64,000 bases of DNA from Pseudomonas sivasensis (GTDB taxonomy: Bacteria; Pseudomonadota; Gammaproteobacteria; Pseudomonadales; Pseudomonadaceae): assembly GCF_013778505.1 (NCBI RefSeq), contig NZ_JAAOWU010000002.1:310001-374000 (forward strand), written 5' to 3'. Numbering within the stretch: the stretch's first letter is position 1; every line of letters begins with the position of its first letter. The translations under genes and the position numbers were made by a program. Below, piece by piece: positions 61,774 through 64,000 of the stretch. The notes beneath the pieces are model-generated. The model saw only the letters and a program-made list of their open reading frames with translations, was not told where the DNA came from and did no database searches.

Positions 61774-62891
61774 TGCACACGCTCACTCATATCCTGCGCC
61801 TGGGCATCAAGGAACTCACCAGCCTGCGCCACGACAGCGTATTGCTGCTGTTCCTGTTCTACGCCTTCACTGTCGCCATCTATATGCCTGCCGCCGGATC
61901 TGTAATTGGCTTACACAACGCCAGCGTCGCCTTTGTGGACGAGGATCACAGCGCGCTCTCCAGGCAGATGGCAGAGGCGCTGCAACCGCCGGAATTCCAG
62001 GCGCCTGCGCCGCTGGCCTACGACCAATTGGACAAGGTGATGGACAGCGGCCAGTACACCTTCGTGATCAACGTGCCGGCCAACTTCCAGGCTGATCTGC
62101 TCGCGGGTCGCCAGCCAGGCGTACAGGTGAACGTCGATGCCACGGCAATGAGCCAGGCGTTCATGGGCGCGGGCTATATCGGCAGGATTTTCCAACGGGA
62201 GTTGCTGAGCTACAGCGGCCAAACCGATACCGCCAGCAAAGCCCCGTCGCTGCTGACCACACGGGCGCTGTTCAATACCAACCTGGAAGGTGGCTGGTTC
62301 CTGGCGGTGATCCAGATCGTCAACAACATCACCATTCTCGCCATCGTATTGACCGGCACCGCGCTGTTGCGGGAGCGAGAGCACGGCACCCTCGACCATC
62401 TGCTGGTGCTGCCGCTGACCGCGCTGGAAATCATGCTGGCAAAAATCTGGAGCAACATGTTGGTGGTGGTGGTGTGTACTTGGGTGTCGCTGGAGGTGGT
62501 GGTCAAAGGCTTGCTCGGCGTGCCCCTGGCGGGATCGATGGGCCTGTTTCTATTCGTGACCGCGCTGTACCTGTTTGCCAGCACCGCACTGGGGATCTTC
62601 CTCGCCACCCTTGCCCGCTCGACGCCGCAGTTCGGCTTGCTGGCAATCCCGGTGATTATCCCAATGCTGTTGCTATCCGGCGGCAGTACGCCACTGGACA
62701 GCATGCCCGAGTGGTTGCAGTGGGTGATGCAGGGCTCGCCGTCGACGCACTTTGTGAGCCTGAGTGCAGCGATCCTGTTTCGGGACGCGGGCGTCAGTGT
62801 GGTATGGCCGGACTTGCTGGCGCTGGCGGCAATTGGATTGTTGTTTTTTGCGGTGGCGTTGGTGCGGTTCAGGAAGAGTTTGGCTTCCTGA
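61773..62891 (+). CDS. ABC-2 type permease (YhhJ-like)
   Basis: A 372-aa ABC-2 membrane protein starting MHTLTHILRLGIKELTSLRH, with one N-terminal helix, a roughly 140-aa periplasmic loop (SVAFVDEDHSALSRQMAEAL...) and five or so C-terminal helices (REREHGTLDHLLVLPLTALE is the conserved cytoplasmic turn). The ATG overlaps the rbbA stop by one base. With the RbbA-like half-permease it likely forms the inner-membrane channel of a tripartite exporter. The substrate is unknown. Confidence 0.92.
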   Translation: MHTLTHILRLGIKELTSLRHDSVLLLFLFYAFTVAIYMPAAGSVIGLHNASVAFVDEDHSALSRQMAEALQPPEFQAPAPLAYDQLDKVMDSGQYTFVINVPANFQADLLAGRQPGVQVNVDATAMSQAFMGAGYIGRIFQRELLSYSGQTDTASKAPSLLTTRALFNTNLEGGWFLAVIQIVNNITILAIVLTGTALLREREHGTLDHLLVLPLTALEIMLAKIWSNMLVVVVCTWVSLEVVVKGLLGVPLAGSMGLFLFVTALYLFASTALGIFLATLARSTPQFGLLAIPVIIPMLLLSGGSTPLDSMPEWLQWVMQGSPSTHFVSLSAAILFRDAGVSVVWPDLLALAAIGLLFFAVALVRFRKSLAS

Positions 62892-62908
62892 ACCGCCAGC
62901 CAGGCTGA

Positions 62909-63316
62909 TTACTGAATGATCAGGTTGTTGAACAACAGGTCTTCCACCACCGGCTTGCCAGTCTCGTCGTTCATCACTTGCTGGGTTTGCTTGAGGGCTT
63001 CCTGGCGCAGCTTTTCCTTGCCTTCGACGGTGCTCATGGCCTCGTTGGTCTGCTGGGTAAACAGCGCCACCAACTGGTTACGAATCAACGCATCGTTGGC
63101 TTTGACAGCAGCAGCGGCTTCGGTACCGGTCACGCGCAGGGCGATGTCAGCCTTGAACACCTTGAGTTTCGCCGTGCCGTCCAGGCCGTAGTTACCCACG
63201 AACGGCGGGCTCAGGCTGATATAGCTGACCTTCGGCGCCTCGCCTTCTTTGGCTTCTTCGGCCTGGGCAGCCATGGGCAAGGTCAGGGCCAGCATCAACA
63301 GGATCCACGCTTTCAC
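62909..63316 (-). CDS. FliL-like secreted protein
   Basis: A 135-aa protein with a cleavable signal (ILLMLALTLPMAAQAEEA) and a FliL-type domain (SYISLSPPFVGNYGLDGTAK, LKVFKADIALRVTGTEAAAA, DLLFNNLIIQ at the end). Flagellar FliL has an uncleaved membrane helix and sits in a flagellar operon; here there is no such helix after the signal and no flagellar gene nearby. The start is a GTG with GAGGA upstream. It is convergent with the export operon. Confidence 0.85.
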   Translation of the reverse strand: MKAWILLMLALTLPMAAQAEEAKEGEAPKVSYISLSPPFVGNYGLDGTAKLKVFKADIALRVTGTEAAAAVKANDALIRNQLVALFTQQTNEAMSTVEGKEKLRQEALKQTQQVMNDETGKPVVEDLLFNNLIIQ

Positions 63317-63466
63317 AGTTCATTCCTCACATTCGGTTGCCGGGTAGCATAACGCTAGCAAGGCAGAGCACAAGCTTATGGCGGCTTATCAGGGCCGGGC
63401 ATGCTCGTTGACCCACGGGCCTACCCTCCTACACTTATCGGCCACGACACCAAAAGGAATAGCCCG

Positions 63467-64000
63467 ATGAAAGCTGTGCTGTGCAAAGCCTTCGGCCCCG
63501 CCGAAACCCTGGTGCTGGAAGAAATCGCCAGCCCGGCGATCAAGAAGAACGAAATCCTGCTGGACGTACACGCGGCGGGGGTGAACTTCCCGGACACCCT
63601 GATCATCGAGGGCAAGTACCAGTTCAAGCCGCCCTTTCCGTTTTCGCCGGGTGGCGAGGCGTCGGGCGTAGTCAGCGAAGTGGGTGAGAAGATCAGCCAT
63701 TTGAAAGTCGGCGACCGGGTCATGGCACTCACCGGCTGGGGCAGCTTTGCCGAGCAGGTCGCGGTGCCGGGCTATAACGTGCTACCGATCCCGCCGGGCA
63801 TGGACTTCAACACCGCTGCCGCCTTCAGCATGACCTACGGCACCTCGATGCATGCGCTCAAACAACGCGCCAACCTGCAACCGGGCGAAACCTTGCTGGT
63901 GCTCGGTGCGTCCGGCGGCGTAGGCCTGGCCGCGGTGGAAATCGGCAAGGCCATGGGCGCCCGTGTGATCGCCGCAGCCAGCAGCGCCGACAAGCTCGCC
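63467..64000 (+). CDS. NADPH:quinone oxidoreductase family protein, N-terminal part
   Basis: The 178 visible residues belong to a medium-chain dehydrogenase/reductase of the quinone-reductase (zeta-crystallin-like) type. They begin MKAVLCKAFGPAETLVLEEI, contain AGVNFPDTLIIEGKYQFKPP and FPFSPGGEASGVVSEVG, lack the zinc-ligand cysteines of alcohol dehydrogenases, and reach the NADPH-binding GASGGVGLAAVEIGKAMGAR. It runs off the right edge. AAAGGAA is upstream of the ATG. Preceding 150 bp hold no other feature I can support. Confidence 0.9.
   Translation, partial: MKAVLCKAFGPAETLVLEEIASPAIKKNEILLDVHAAGVNFPDTLIIEGKYQFKPPFPFSPGGEASGVVSEVGEKISHLKVGDRVMALTGWGSFAEQVAVPGYNVLPIPPGMDFNTAAAFSMTYGTSMHALKQRANLQPGETLLVLGASGGVGLAAVEIGKAMGARVIAAASSADKLA

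Overview
The window is chromosomal core sequence of a fluorescent Pseudomonas, most likely of the P. fluorescens group. The evidence is gene content and order: ilvA/rpiA, the D2HGDH-serA pair, a polyamine (spu) locus beside a penicillin-acylase gene, argE-argA, gcvT-gcvH, and ubiH/ubiI-pepP-zapA-6S RNA-ygfA. From memory this order resembles P. aeruginosa PA0296-PA0331 joined to PA5204-PA5230. The GC-rich codon use and many REP/REPIN palindromes of the P. fluorescens type agree. I see no insertion sequence, prophage, integrase, tRNA, rRNA or CRISPR array.

Layout. 1-7250: ilvA (partial) and rpiA divergent, two tandem SdiA-regulated beta-propeller paralogues, an FAH-family hydrolase, and FAD-linked D-2-hydroxyglutarate dehydrogenase divergent from serA. 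7385-13970: small secreted or poorly characterised proteins, a lobe-2-less solute-binding protein, a DUF523/2OG-oxygenase pair, an alpha/beta hydrolase and a penicillin acylase. 13998-15902: a GlxA-type regulator divergent from an HD-domain hydrolase. 16022-26365: polyamine uptake (SpuD, E, F, G, H), putrescine aminotransferase SpuC and gamma-glutamylpolyamine synthetases SpuB and SpuI, without spuA.

26586-36027 looks like an accessory block between spuI and argA: a TetR gene bracketed by inverted REP doublets, the complete ssuEADCBF sulfonate operon, the 1-Cys peroxiredoxin LsfA, an OprD-type porin and an orphan TauA. It reads as a sulfur-starvation module. 36160-41300: argA, argE, a CYTH-CHAD triphosphatase, and an Lrp regulator divergent from a small ACT-like protein. 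41384-47770: an orphan GspE-type ATPase, a slipin-NfeD pair, DUF2388, a DegT aminotransferase, gcvH and gcvT.

47927-50712: a ferric-iron-type ABC permease and binding protein. 50808-55597: ubiI, a DUF4442 hotdog protein, ubiH, pepP and a UPF0149 gene in one leftward run. 55737-57958: a coiled-coil protein plus ZapA, 6S RNA, 5-formyl-THF cyclo-ligase, a 49-aa membrane peptide and an EVE-domain protein. 58094-62891: an HlyD / RbbA-like / ABC-2 export operon. The window ends with a secreted FliL-like protein and a partial quinone oxidoreductase.

Most of the window is ordinary conserved Pseudomonas genome and I did not find a clearly new multigene system. The better leads are the REP-bracketed genes, the sulfur-starvation block with its AT-rich palindromes and a possible small transcript, the Lrp/ACT pair, the HD/GlxA pair, and several orphan or truncated family members.
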